Shown here piece after piece: positions 23,551 to 32,868 of a stretch of 43,303 bases of DNA. The notes beneath the pieces are model-generated. The model was not told the origin of the DNA. It worked only from the letters and a program-made list of their open reading frames with translations, and made no database searches. The stretch lies in the NCBI GenBank assembly GCA_027486405.1, contig JAIXPD010000019.1, positions 1-43,303 of the forward strand. Reading direction: 5' to 3'. This DNA is from Azospirillum sp. Lineage in GTDB: Bacteria > Pseudomonadota > Alphaproteobacteria > Azospirillales > Azospirillaceae. Numbering within the stretch: the stretch's first letter is position 1; every line of letters starts with the position of its first letter. The position numbers and the translations under genes were made by a program.

Positions 23551-25203
23551 TTATTTGAACAGCAGCAGCGCCTTTTGCAGCGTGATCCACACGCCCCAGC
23601 CCAACGGGATCCACACCGCAGCCCAGGCGGCCAGCACGACCCAGGAATGCCGGATTTCACCCGCCAGCGCCCCGATGTCGGAGGCGAAATGCTGGTGGGT
23701 GTTGTCGGCCAGCTTCTTTTCCTCCGCCAGTTCCTGTTCGCTCATGTGGTGCTGCGACGACACCGGCGTGACCAGCCAGTTGCAGACAAAGCCCAGCGCC
23801 AGCAACCCGGCCAGGATGTACATGGTGATGTTGTAGACGTCCGCCCGCGCCACCCCATGCTCAAGCTGGTATTCGCGGATGTAGTTGACCAGAACCGGGC
23901 CAAGCACACCGGCGGTGGACCAGGCGGTCAGCAGACGGCCATGGATGGCCCCGACCATGCGGGTGCCGAACATATCGGCGAGATAGGCCGGGACGGTGGC
24001 GAAACCGCCGCCATACATCGACAGGATGACGCAGAAGAAGGCCACGAACAGGGCCAGATTGCCGCTGGTCGCCGTCCAGGGGATGGAGGCGTAGAGCGCC
24101 AGACCGAGCAGGAAGAAGATGGCGTAGGTCAGCTTGCGGCCCAGCTTGTCCGACAGCGAGGCCCAGAAGAAACGGCCACCGATGTTGAACAGCGACAGCA
24201 AACCGGTGAAACCGGCCGCAACCGCCGCCGTCTGCGCCTTTTGCGCCGCCGTCAACTCGTTGAACGCCGCCGCGACGCCGATCAACCGGCCGCCGAACAC
24301 CTCCTGCAACAGGGGGGAGGCCATGCCGAGGATGCCGATCCCGGCGGTGACGTTCAGGCACAGCACCGCCCACACCAGCCAGAATTGCCGGGTGCGCCAC
24401 GCGATATCGAGATGGACATGGTTGCTGGTGATCATCCCCTTGGCCGCGCTGGCCGGGGGCGGCGTCCAACCCGCCGGACGCCAGTTCGCCGCCGGGATGC
24501 GGTAGCCCATCGCCCCGGCCATCATGAAGACGAAATACACCGCCGCCATGGTCAGGAAGGTTTCCCACACCCCGACCGAGGTCGGGGTGGCGAAGGTCTT
24601 CATCAGGGTGTCGGCCATTGGCGCGCCGATCATCGCACCGCCGCCAAAGCCCATGATCGCCATGCCGGTCGCCATGCCCCGGCGATCCGGGAACCATTTG
24701 ATGAGCGTGGACACCGGCGAGATGTAACCCAGCCCCAGGCCGATGCCGCCGATCACACCGGACCCCAGCCACAGCAACCAGATCTGGTGCGTCATCACCC
24801 CGATGGAGGAGATCACCAGGCCGCCGCACCAGCAAAAGGCCGACACCACACCGGCCTTGCGCGGCCCCACCCGCTCCAGCCAGCCTCCCCAAATGGCCGC
24901 CGACGATCCCAGGAAGACGAAAAACAGGGTGTACATCCACCCCAGCATCGAGATCTTCCAGTCGCAGTTGGTGGCGATGATTTCCTGGAAAAAGCCCATG
25001 TCCGCCGGGCAGGCGCGGGTTTCGGTGATGCCGACCGCGCGCGACAACGGCAGCCAGAACACGGAAAAGCCATAGGCCATGCCGATGCAGAGATGAATCG
25101 CCAACGCCGCCGGTGGCACAAGCCAACGGTTGAATCCAGGGCGGGCGATGATGCGTTCTTTGGCCAACAGTCCGGGGATTGCCCCCACCGTTGTGGCGGA
25201 CAT
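23551..25203 (-). CDS. MFS permease, oxalate/formate antiporter (OFA) family
   Basis: This 550-aa inner-membrane carrier has about 12 membrane segments (for example LVPPAALAIHLCIGMAYGFSVFWLPLSRAVG, SGVIGGIGLGLGYISPVSTLIKWFPDRRGMATGMAIMGFGGGAMIG, and FVAFFCVILSMYGGGFATVPAYLADMFG). PDRRGMATG is the cytoplasmic MFS loop. A longer than usual central and C-terminal hydrophilic part (MSEQELAEEKKLADNTHQHFASD) is seen. Family members exchange oxalate, formate or other small monocarboxylates; the substrate here is unknown. Start 25203 is chosen because GGAGGAG lies 7 nt upstream, against the ATG at 25239. The LysR gene lies 128 bp upstream on the same strand and is its likely regulator. Confidence 0.88.
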   Translation of the reverse strand: MSATTVGAIPGLLAKERIIARPGFNRWLVPPAALAIHLCIGMAYGFSVFWLPLSRAVGITETRACPADMGFFQEIIATNCDWKISMLGWMYTLFFVFLGSSAAIWGGWLERVGPRKAGVVSAFCWCGGLVISSIGVMTHQIWLLWLGSGVIGGIGLGLGYISPVSTLIKWFPDRRGMATGMAIMGFGGGAMIGAPMADTLMKTFATPTSVGVWETFLTMAAVYFVFMMAGAMGYRIPAANWRPAGWTPPPASAAKGMITSNHVHLDIAWRTRQFWLVWAVLCLNVTAGIGILGMASPLLQEVFGGRLIGVAAAFNELTAAQKAQTAAVAAGFTGLLSLFNIGGRFFWASLSDKLGRKLTYAIFFLLGLALYASIPWTATSGNLALFVAFFCVILSMYGGGFATVPAYLADMFGTRMVGAIHGRLLTAWSTAGVLGPVLVNYIREYQLEHGVARADVYNITMYILAGLLALGFVCNWLVTPVSSQHHMSEQELAEEKKLADNTHQHFASDIGALAGEIRHSWVVLAAWAAVWIPLGWGVWITLQKALLLFK

Positions 25204-25331
25204 GCGCGTCTCCTCCATGGGTCTTGTCGCCGAGATCACAGGCGCGCGGTCGTCCGAAGGCGAATCGCGCTTTGTTTGCCCAACAGACTAATGCCGGACC
25301 GTCAGTGGGGGTATCAAGAAATCCCGAAAGC

Positions 25332-26228
25332 TCATTCGGTTTTTCCGAACAGGGCATGCGGTTGCCGCCCCTCCGCCAACAGGGCCGCCACCAACGGCGG
25401 CGTTGGCGTGCGGGCGAGCGTGACCAGACCGATTTCCCAGGCCAGGGCCGGATCGACCAGTTCCAGAACCCGCACCGGCGTGCGGATGACCTCCAAGACC
25501 GAGCGGGGCAGCACGCTTGACCAATGGCCGGTGCCGACATGGGCCAGCATGCTGATGATCGAGTTGGTTTCCATCTGCGGCGTCACCCGGCAGCCCAGAC
25601 GGGCGAACTGCGCGTCGATGATTTTTCGGTTCTGCATGTCGGGGGTCAACAGGCACAGCGCCGTGTCCGCCACCTCGCGCCAGCCAACCGACACACGGTC
25701 GGGGAACAGATCGTCGCGGGCGGTGATGAAGACATGGTTCTCCTGCCACAGCGGGGTGAGACGGAGATCGTCGGCGTCGCCCGATCCGCCATAGACCACA
25801 CCGCCGTCCAGTTCGAAATTCCGCAAACGGCGCAGGATGTCTTGTGTGGACAGCGACAGAACCTGAACCGTCACCTGCGGGTGCCGCCGGGAAAAGGCGG
25901 CGTCCAGCGCGGCGACCGCCGTCAGCGCGGTGGGAATCACCCCCAACCGCAGCACACCGGTCAACGCGCCACGCTGTTGCGCCAACTCCTGCTTCAAATC
26001 GCTGGCGGTGGCGATGACGCGGCGCGCGTGGTCGAGCACGCATTGCCCTTCGGGCGTCAGCGCGGTGAATTGCTGCCGCCGTTCGACCAGCGACACCCCC
26101 AGTTCCGCTTCCAACTCCCGGATCGCGGCGGACAGGGTGGAGGGGGTGACGTTGCAGGCCGCCGCCGCCCGCCCGAAATGCTTCTCCTTGGCCAGCGCCA
26201 CCAGATACAGATATTTCCGCGCGATCAT
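25332..26228 (-). CDS. LysR-type transcriptional regulator
   Basis: This 298-aa protein has an N-terminal winged HTH (YLYLVALAKEKHFGRAAAACNVTPSTLSAAIRELEAELGVSLVERR) and a C-terminal two-lobed effector domain (from about residue 92, VLRLGVIPTALTAVAALDAAFSRRHPQVTVQVLSLST). The HTH sequence is like that of LysR proteins beside formate-metabolism genes (FdsR-type), which fits the OFA permease next to it; that link is inference. It is co-directional with the permease and may be transcribed with it or bind in the 128-bp gap. A repeated GGTCAGTGTC motif lies just upstream of its start. Confidence 0.9.
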   Translation of the reverse strand: MIARKYLYLVALAKEKHFGRAAAACNVTPSTLSAAIRELEAELGVSLVERRQQFTALTPEGQCVLDHARRVIATASDLKQELAQQRGALTGVLRLGVIPTALTAVAALDAAFSRRHPQVTVQVLSLSTQDILRRLRNFELDGGVVYGGSGDADDLRLTPLWQENHVFITARDDLFPDRVSVGWREVADTALCLLTPDMQNRKIIDAQFARLGCRVTPQMETNSIISMLAHVGTGHWSSVLPRSVLEVIRTPVRVLELVDPALAWEIGLVTLARTPTPPLVAALLAEGRQPHALFGKTE

Positions 26229-26249
26229 GCCCGCCCCTGCTTCGACACC

Positions 26250-26273
26250 GGTCAGTGTCAGGGGGTCAGTGTC
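26250..26273. promoter_or_regulatory. Direct repeat GGTCAGTGTC upstream of the LysR gene
   Basis: Two exact copies of GGTCAGTGTC (26250-26259 and 26264-26273) have a 14-bp period, 22-45 bp before the LysR start. GACAC at 26244 also pairs with the first GTGTC. This could be an autoregulatory site. The rest of the 168-bp gap (26229-26396) holds nothing else I can identify. Confidence 0.35.
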
Positions 26274-26396
26274 CGGGATCGCGGCAAACCTGCCAAGCCG
26301 CCATTTTCCTCTGGCGCGCTGAACTGGTCGCGTCAGCGCGGCGCAATCAGGGCCTTGCGGGTGCAGCCGAACACCACGAACAGGCGATGTGAATCC

Positions 26397-29300
26397 TCAC
26401 CCTGCCCCCTCTGGGCGCAAGCGCTGCAACGCGTCCGCCACCGCCGGAATCACATCGGCCACAACGCCGCCGTCCGCCGGGTGGAACACCCGCATCGACG
26501 GAAACCAGGGGCGCACCGACGTGCCAAGCGCGGTCCAATCGCCGGACCGTCCGATCCGCCACACCGGCACGCCCAACGCCGCCGCCAACTCGCCGGTGGA
26601 GATCGCCGGGGTGATGACCAGATCCAGGGCGGACATCAGCGCCGCCAGACCATCCAGATCGTTTTTCACATCCAGATCGGCAAAGCTGTGCGGCGCACGA
26701 CCGATCAGGCTGCGCGCGCGCTCCAGGTCCGGCGCGCATTCCCCGTATTGAAGGTTGATGATGATCACGCCGGGCACGGCGAACAGCGGCCCCCAATCCT
26801 CCAGCCGGGTGTAATCGGGCAGCCGTTCGGGGTCCAGTTGGCCACTGCGCCACGCCAATCCGATCATCAGGCCCCCGCCCAGCGCCGCCAACCGCCGCCG
26901 CCAAGCGGCCACCGCCGCCTTGTCGGCCCTCAGCAGGGGGGACTCCACCGAAAGAAACCGGCACAGTTCGGGGCGGAGCCAGCGGGGCAAGGACCCGATC
27001 GGCGCGTGGACATCGACATCGGAAACCGGCTCCCCCGGCTGCACGGGCTGCGGCCGCACGGTGATGGTGGGAAAGGAGCGGGCGAACAACGGCACAAAGC
27101 GCGGGTCGCATTCGACCGTCACATGCCCCGCTTGCGCGATCACATCCGGCAGACTGGTGGCGAACATCAATTCGTCGCCGATCCCCTGTTCCCGCCACAC
27201 CAGCAGCCGACGGTTGGTCAGCGGCTCGCCACGCCATTCGGGAACGCCGGGGCGGCGAACCGCCCCCTGTGTGGCGTTGGATCGAAAGCGATGGTCGTAC
27301 CCGGCCCACCCCTCGGGAAGTTGCCCTTGCGCCAGCCGGATGACCCCGCCGTTGAACGCGGCGGCGGCGGATTGGGGATCCAGGCGCAAGGCACGGTCGC
27401 ACACGCGCAGCGCCGCCGCCGCACGCCCCAACTCCCGCAGCAAACGCCCCCGGTTGGCCAGCGCGTCGGCATCGGATGGATCGAGGGCGAGCGCCACCCG
27501 TCCGGCCCGATCCGCCGCGTCCAGACGCCCCAAACGGCGTTCGGCGACGGACCGCCCCGCCCAACTCGACGCGCGGTCGGGGGCCAGCCGCAACGCCTGC
27601 CGATGCGCGTCCACCGCCGCCGCCACACGGTCCATCCGGCTCAACACCACGGCGTGGTTGTCGTGCAGGTCCGGCAAATCCGGCGCGATGGTCACGGCGT
27701 GATGATGGGCGCGCTCGGCCACGGACAGCGCGTTCAAAGCGGCCCAAGCGTTGCCCAGATTGCTCCAGGCCGCGCCATCCTCCGGTCGAAGGGCCAAGGC
27801 AGCGCGGAAACAGGCCGCCGCAGACACCGGGCGATCCAACGCTTGACGAAGGGTTCCCAGGCTGACCAGCGCGGCGGCGTAATCGGGCCACGCCGCAACC
27901 GCCGCCGCCACGCGGGATTCCCCCAAATCCGCCCGCCCCCGCTGGTGCAGCAGCAACCCGGACAGGTGCAGCGCAACCGGCTGGTCGGGGTCCTGACCGA
28001 GAACCCGCTCGTAGAGCGTCGCCGCGCGATCAAAATCCCCGGCGCGATGGGCGTCCACCGCGCGTTCCAGATCATCGTCGGGCGTGGGCGCGGGAGTCGC
28101 ACCCCCGGCATCCCCTCCCCCGCGCAGCCGCAGCAACTCCGCCGCGATGCGGGCGAGCGCGCCGGACAGGGCGCCGTCGGCACCGGGATGAAACAGGCGC
28201 TGGCTGGGAAACCAGGGGCGGACGGCGCAGCCCAACTCGGTCCAATCCGCCCCGCAGAAGCGCCAGACCGGGACGCCCAGCGCACCGGCCAATTCCCCCG
28301 CCGACATGGCGGGCGACAGCACCAGATCGAGATTCGTCATCAGGGCCGCCACGCCCTCGAAATCATCTTTCAGGTCAAGGTCGGCCCAACGATGGATGGT
28401 GACGCCAAAACGCTGTTCCGCCGCCCGGATCTCCGCCTCGCACGGTCCGTATTGCACATTGACGAAGGTCACGCCGGGCACGGCGAAGATCGGCCCCCAC
28501 TGCTCCAGGCTGGTGTAGGCCCCCTGCCGTTGGGCGTTGAGGATCTGGCTGCGCCAGCCAATGCCGACCAGCAACCCCGGCCCCAGCGCATCCACACGCC
28601 GCCGCCAAGCCTCGACACGCGCCGGATCAGGGACAAGCCAGGAGGCGTTGGTGGGAAAACGCCGGATCTCCGACCGCAACAGCCGTGGCACGCCGCCCGC
28701 CGCGATCTGGACATCGACGTCACGGGGGTCGCCGCTGTCCACGCGCACCACAGCCCCCGGAAAGGACCGGGTGAACAAGGACACCAACCGCCGGTCGCAT
28801 TCGATCACCAGACGGCCGGCGCGCTTGAGAAGATCGGGATAGCAGGACGAAAACAGGATTTCATCGCCGATTCCCTGTTCCCGCCACACCAGCAGCCGGG
28901 ATCGCGCGATGTTCTCACCCCGCCACGCCTTGGCGGACAGGCGACGGCGTTGGCCCGCAAACTGCGGTGTGGCGAAGCGCCATTCATGCTCCGCCCAGCC
29001 GGGGCGCATCTCACCCGCCTCCAACAGCAGAAGCCCACGGTTGTAGCGGGCTTGACCATGACGGGGATCGACCGCGATGGCCCGCCGGTACTGCGACAAG
29101 GCGGGCGCACGCCGGTTCATGCGCTGAAACAGAAAGGCCGTGTTGCCAAAGGCCTCCGGGAAATCGGGTTGGAGCGCGATGGCCGTTCGGTGGCAGCGCA
29201 ACGCCTCATCGACACGGCCAAGCGCGCCCAGGCTGTTGCCGCGCCCGGTCCAGGCGGCGACCAAGCCGGGGAGCAGCCGCAGCGCCCAGCCAAACAGACG

Positions 29301-32300
29301 GGCGCTGTCGCCAAAGCGATCCGCACCATGAAGCGCACCGGCCAGATTGTTCAACGCCTCGGCCTGGTCGGGGGCCAAAACCACGGCGTTGCGGTGCAGC
29401 GCCAAGGCCTGCGCCGCCGTATCGGACAACGCCGCAAGATGCGCGTGGGCAAGGCGCAAATCCGGGCGCAGCCGCACCGCGCGTTCGGCCATGCGTCGGG
29501 CCGCGTCGGGACGGTCCAAACGGCGCAGCAACGCGGTCAAATTCACCAGGCTGTCGGCCCCGGCCGGATCAAGGGTCATCGCCGCGCGCAAAGAAACCAA
29601 CGCCTCCTCGCACCGGTCCAGGCGCTGCAAGGCGTCGGCATGGCCCGCGTGGGCAGGACCGTTGAGCGGGTTGCGGCGCGCAGCGGCGGCAAAATGCGCG
29701 CGCCCGGCGGTGGGATCGTTGCGCCGCATCGCCAGCACCCCGGCCAGATGCTGCGCAACCTCATGATCCGGGGCGGCCTGGAGAACTCGTTGAACGCGGT
29801 CGGTCGCCGCCGCAACATCCCCTTGACGATACAGGGCGATGGCGGCGGCGACGTCGTCCTCCACCGCCGCCGGAACCGTGACCACGGGGACCACGCGCGG
29901 GCGTGACAAGGCGCGCAGCGCGGTTGCCATATGGTCCAAAACATCGTTCAAGCCCTCATCCGGGTGGGGCTGAAACACCCGCATGGAGGGGAACCAGGGC
30001 CGAACCGCCGTGCCCAACTGCGTCCAATCCCGTCGGCAAAAGCGCCAGACCGGGGTTCCGACCGCACCGGCCAGTTCCCCCACCGACATCGCCGGTGACA
30101 CCACCAAATCAAGGTTGGCAAGCAAAGCCGCCACCCCATCAAAGTCATTCTTGAGGTCCAGATCGTCCCAACGGTGAATCCGCACGCCAAAACGCTCTTC
30201 GGCGGCGGTCAGTTCCGCCTCGCAGTCACCATACTGGACGTTGACGAACACCAGACCGGGGACGGCGAAAATGCCCCCCCAATCGTCCAACCGGGTGTAG
30301 GCGGCCAGACGGTCGGTGGTCATCTTCTGGCTGCGCCACGCCACACCAACCGCGAGACCATCCCCCAGCGCCCGCACCCGTCGCCGCCATTCACCCAACC
30401 GTTCCGGCTCCGGCACCAACCATGGGCGCGCGGATTGGAACGACGCAAGGGTGCCGCGCAAAAGGCGTGGCACGTCACCCGCCGGAATGTGCGCATCGAC
30501 GCCCGGCGGAACAATCCGCTCATCACCGTTCGCATCGATGGACAAGGGACGGACCGTTGCGGTCGGAAAGGAGCGTTGGAACAGCGGGACCAAGCGCGGA
30601 TCACACTCGAAAACGGCGTGACCAACCCGCCGGATCAGGTCCGGCCAACAGGCGGAGAACAGAATTTCGTCCCCCACCCCCTGTTCGGGCCAGACCAGCA
30701 GGCGCTTGCCGCTCAGATCCTCCCCATTCCAACGGATGGCGGCGATGCGGCGATCCACATAGCCCTTGGCGCGCAAACGCCACTGGTAATCCGCCCAGCC
30801 TTCCGTCAAGCGCCCGTCGGTCAGGCGGATGATGCCCCGGTTCAACCGGGCCGGAGCAAGGGCGGGATCCCGATCCAGCGCGCGCGTCAGGTGGGCTTCC
30901 GCCTGCGCCGCGTTCTCCGCCTTTTGCCACAGCAGCATGCCCAGATTGGCCAGCGCCTTCGCGTTGTTCGCGTCCTGCGCCAGGGCGGCGCGGTGAGCCG
31001 CCTCCGCCAGATCCCATTTGCCTTGAACCTGCAAAACCAGGCCATAACCGGTCAAGGCCAGCGGATTGGTTGGAACCAGTGTCACGGCGCGCCGGAACAG
31101 CCCTTCGGCGGTCGCCAGCTCATCGCGTTCTTCGTAGGCCGACGCCAGATTCATCCAGGCTTCGGCGTGATCGGGCTGCGCGGCGATGGCCTTCCGCCGC
31201 AGCGCTTCCGCCCGGTCGTGCTGCTTCCAGGCGGTGCACAGGCTGCCCAGATTGTTCAACACCTTGCTGTAATCAGGCCGGAGCCGCAACGCCCGCCGAT
31301 ACAGGGCTGCGGCCGTGTCGAAACGCTCCGCTCCCTCCAGAACCGTGCCGATGTTGTTGAGGATCATCGCGTCGCCGGGTTGCCAGATCAGCGCGACGCG
31401 CAACACCGGAAACGCCTCGCGGTCCCGTCCCAGATCCAGCAGGGCCACGCCCAGATTGTTCCAGGCCCCGTTCAAGCCAGGGTCGCAGGCCACCGCCTGA
31501 CGGTACAGGGGGACCGCCTCAACCAGACGATTCAACCCTTGAAGGGCGAGGGCGAGGAGAAAATGCAGCAGGGCATGATTGGGGTGGGCGGACCGCGCCG
31601 GTTCCAAAACCTCCACCACCTCGGCGCAGCGCCCTTGCGCGATCCATCGCTCCGCCAAGCGCGCCAGCAACTCCGCATCGGTTGGGGTGTCGCGCAAGGC
31701 GCGCAGCAGGCAGGATTCGGCGTCGGCGTGGTCCAAGGCGCACAGAGACAGGGCCAAACCGCGCCAAGCCGCTGAAAAATCGGGATGAGCGGAAATCAGA
31801 TCATAAAAATGCTGCGCCGCCAGCGCGACACGCCCGCTGTCGCGCAGCAAAAGACCCAAATTCAACGCCGCGTTGAGGCTTTGAGGGGCCAAGGCCAGGG
31901 CCTGTCGGTAAGCCGATTCCGCCGCCGCCCAGTCCCCCATGGCGTGCAACACCGTGCCAAGGTTGGTGTGCGCCTCGGCGTAATCCCCATGCTGGGCGAT
32001 GGCCTGGAGACAGGCGCGCCGGGCGTCCTCGTTGCGGCCCAGATCGGCCAGAACGCTGCCCAGACTGTTGAAGGCGGTGGGGAACACCGGTTGCGCGCGG
32101 ATCGCGCGGTTCAGGCGGATCAGTCCGGCATCCGACCGCCCGATGTGATGCAGCGCAAGGCCGGACAGGTGAAGGGCGTCGGGGTGATCGGGGGCCAGTG
32201 CCAAAACCCGATCATAGCCGACCAACGCCGGTGCACAGCGGCCCGCACGATGATGGTCCAACGCGCCGTTCAGCCAATCGGACCGCAACCGATCAGAGGA

Positions 32301-32312
32301 TCCGCCCGACAT
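26397..32312 (-). CDS. Giant triple-module TPR-glycosyltransferase, probable flagellin glycosyltransferase (FlmG-like)
   Basis: This 1971-aa protein has no signal peptide or membrane segment. It consists of three successive modules, each a tetratricopeptide array followed by a GT-B-like domain. Module 1: TPRs at about 10-510 (roughly fourteen), GT at about 530-795. Module 2: TPRs at about 815-1105, GT at about 1130-1390. Module 3: TPRs at about 1410-1670, GT at about 1695-1971. Each GT domain opens with LLVW(P/R)EQG(V/I)GDE (at 538, 1140 and 1703), has VA/IG/LAWRS and FAVPG segments, (F/I)(V/I)N(V/L)QYG, and ends DWTxLG, then RPWFPS(M/Q)R(V/L)F. In Caulobacter, FlmG pairs one flagellin-binding TPR domain with one GT domain to attach pseudaminic acid. 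The neighbours here (flbT, flagellin, PseI/SpsF) fit the same role. ATG 32312 lies 11 bp after the flbT stop; GTG 32339 would overlap flbT. Confidence 0.85.
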   Translation of the reverse strand: MSGGSSDRLRSDWLNGALDHHRAGRCAPALVGYDRVLALAPDHPDALHLSGLALHHIGRSDAGLIRLNRAIRAQPVFPTAFNSLGSVLADLGRNEDARRACLQAIAQHGDYAEAHTNLGTVLHAMGDWAAAESAYRQALALAPQSLNAALNLGLLLRDSGRVALAAQHFYDLISAHPDFSAAWRGLALSLCALDHADAESCLLRALRDTPTDAELLARLAERWIAQGRCAEVVEVLEPARSAHPNHALLHFLLALALQGLNRLVEAVPLYRQAVACDPGLNGAWNNLGVALLDLGRDREAFPVLRVALIWQPGDAMILNNIGTVLEGAERFDTAAALYRRALRLRPDYSKVLNNLGSLCTAWKQHDRAEALRRKAIAAQPDHAEAWMNLASAYEERDELATAEGLFRRAVTLVPTNPLALTGYGLVLQVQGKWDLAEAAHRAALAQDANNAKALANLGMLLWQKAENAAQAEAHLTRALDRDPALAPARLNRGIIRLTDGRLTEGWADYQWRLRAKGYVDRRIAAIRWNGEDLSGKRLLVWPEQGVGDEILFSACWPDLIRRVGHAVFECDPRLVPLFQRSFPTATVRPLSIDANGDERIVPPGVDAHIPAGDVPRLLRGTLASFQSARPWLVPEPERLGEWRRRVRALGDGLAVGVAWRSQKMTTDRLAAYTRLDDWGGIFAVPGLVFVNVQYGDCEAELTAAEERFGVRIHRWDDLDLKNDFDGVAALLANLDLVVSPAMSVGELAGAVGTPVWRFCRRDWTQLGTAVRPWFPSMRVFQPHPDEGLNDVLDHMATALRALSRPRVVPVVTVPAAVEDDVAAAIALYRQGDVAAATDRVQRVLQAAPDHEVAQHLAGVLAMRRNDPTAGRAHFAAAARRNPLNGPAHAGHADALQRLDRCEEALVSLRAAMTLDPAGADSLVNLTALLRRLDRPDAARRMAERAVRLRPDLRLAHAHLAALSDTAAQALALHRNAVVLAPDQAEALNNLAGALHGADRFGDSARLFGWALRLLPGLVAAWTGRGNSLGALGRVDEALRCHRTAIALQPDFPEAFGNTAFLFQRMNRRAPALSQYRRAIAVDPRHGQARYNRGLLLLEAGEMRPGWAEHEWRFATPQFAGQRRRLSAKAWRGENIARSRLLVWREQGIGDEILFSSCYPDLLKRAGRLVIECDRRLVSLFTRSFPGAVVRVDSGDPRDVDVQIAAGGVPRLLRSEIRRFPTNASWLVPDPARVEAWRRRVDALGPGLLVGIGWRSQILNAQRQGAYTSLEQWGPIFAVPGVTFVNVQYGPCEAEIRAAEQRFGVTIHRWADLDLKDDFEGVAALMTNLDLVLSPAMSAGELAGALGVPVWRFCGADWTELGCAVRPWFPSQRLFHPGADGALSGALARIAAELLRLRGGGDAGGATPAPTPDDDLERAVDAHRAGDFDRAATLYERVLGQDPDQPVALHLSGLLLHQRGRADLGESRVAAAVAAWPDYAAALVSLGTLRQALDRPVSAAACFRAALALRPEDGAAWSNLGNAWAALNALSVAERAHHHAVTIAPDLPDLHDNHAVVLSRMDRVAAAVDAHRQALRLAPDRASSWAGRSVAERRLGRLDAADRAGRVALALDPSDADALANRGRLLRELGRAAAALRVCDRALRLDPQSAAAAFNGGVIRLAQGQLPEGWAGYDHRFRSNATQGAVRRPGVPEWRGEPLTNRRLLVWREQGIGDELMFATSLPDVIAQAGHVTVECDPRFVPLFARSFPTITVRPQPVQPGEPVSDVDVHAPIGSLPRWLRPELCRFLSVESPLLRADKAAVAAWRRRLAALGGGLMIGLAWRSGQLDPERLPDYTRLEDWGPLFAVPGVIIINLQYGECAPDLERARSLIGRAPHSFADLDVKNDLDGLAALMSALDLVITPAISTGELAAALGVPVWRIGRSGDWTALGTSVRPWFPSMRVFHPADGGVVADVIPAVADALQRLRPEGAG

Positions 32313-32322
32313 CGAGCCGGAA

Positions 32323-32742
32323 TCAGAGATCCGAGCCACCGGCGTTCGGGCCGTCCGTCACATCATCGGGTGTCTCCGCTCCCCCCCGGAACATCTTCCG
32401 GCACAGTTTGAGGGCGCGGTAATAGTTTCTGGCTTCCACCAGATGATCGATTTCATCCAAAATCTTGACGCTGTCCGGACGGGCGACGCGCGTTTCCTCC
32501 ATGATGGAGTTGAAGCGCTGCACGTTCAGCGCCGCGTCTTCCGGAAAGATGTAGATTAATTGAATAACAAAATAGAGTTTCTTTTCAATGCAGTCGATTT
32601 GTTCTTCTTTCAGAACCTCACGGCCACGCAGGAAGTTGGCGGTGTTGTACAGGAAGAACGATCCAGGCCGATCCCCAGCGCCAATAACGGCCCCGTTGAT
32701 GATGACCTTTTCATTCGGGCGAAGAACAAACTTGAGCGGCAT
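32323..32742 (-). CDS. flbT: Flagellin mRNA regulator FlbT
   Basis: This 139-aa cytosolic protein matches FlbT through MPLKFVLRPNEKVIINGAVIGAG, a middle ILKEEQ-like segment and helical C-terminus (IDHLVEARNYYRALKLCRKMF). In Caulobacter, FlbT binds the flagellin message and lowers its translation or stability when the hook is unfinished. The C-terminal tail (FRGGAETPDDVTDGPNAGGSDL) is acidic and may be disordered. Its usual partner gene flaF is not seen in the window. It is separated from the flagellin gene by a terminator and runs into the TPR-glycosyltransferase gene. No clear Shine-Dalgarno is visible. Confidence 0.93.
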   Translation of the reverse strand: MPLKFVLRPNEKVIINGAVIGAGDRPGSFFLYNTANFLRGREVLKEEQIDCIEKKLYFVIQLIYIFPEDAALNVQRFNSIMEETRVARPDSVKILDEIDHLVEARNYYRALKLCRKMFRGGAETPDDVTDGPNAGGSDL

Positions 32743-32802
32743 ATGTGTGAACCCGGTTCATTTTGATCCGACGAAACGGAGGAGCGTTCGCCGCGCGTGA
32801 CC

Positions 32803-32840
32803 GAAAAGAAACGGGCGGCGGCTTGAAGCCGCCGCCCGCC
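32803..32840 (-). terminator. Intrinsic terminator of the flagellin gene
   Basis: On the minus strand GGGCGGCGGCTT and AAGCCGCCGCCC form a near-perfect 12-bp stem with almost no loop (positions 32813-32837), followed by GTTTCTTTTC. It lies about 30 bp after the flagellin stop and separates flagellin from flbT. Confidence 0.82.
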
Positions 32841-32868
32841 GGGTGTGATCCTACCCGAACTCCGCGCC

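Noticed and set aside
25524..29906. A very long open frame (about 1460 codons) on the plus strand opposite the TPR-glycosyltransferase gene
   Set aside because: It is the antisense shadow of a GC-rich gene. The translation is Arg/Pro/Gln-rich without domains, whereas the minus strand gives clear repeated TPR and GT motifs.
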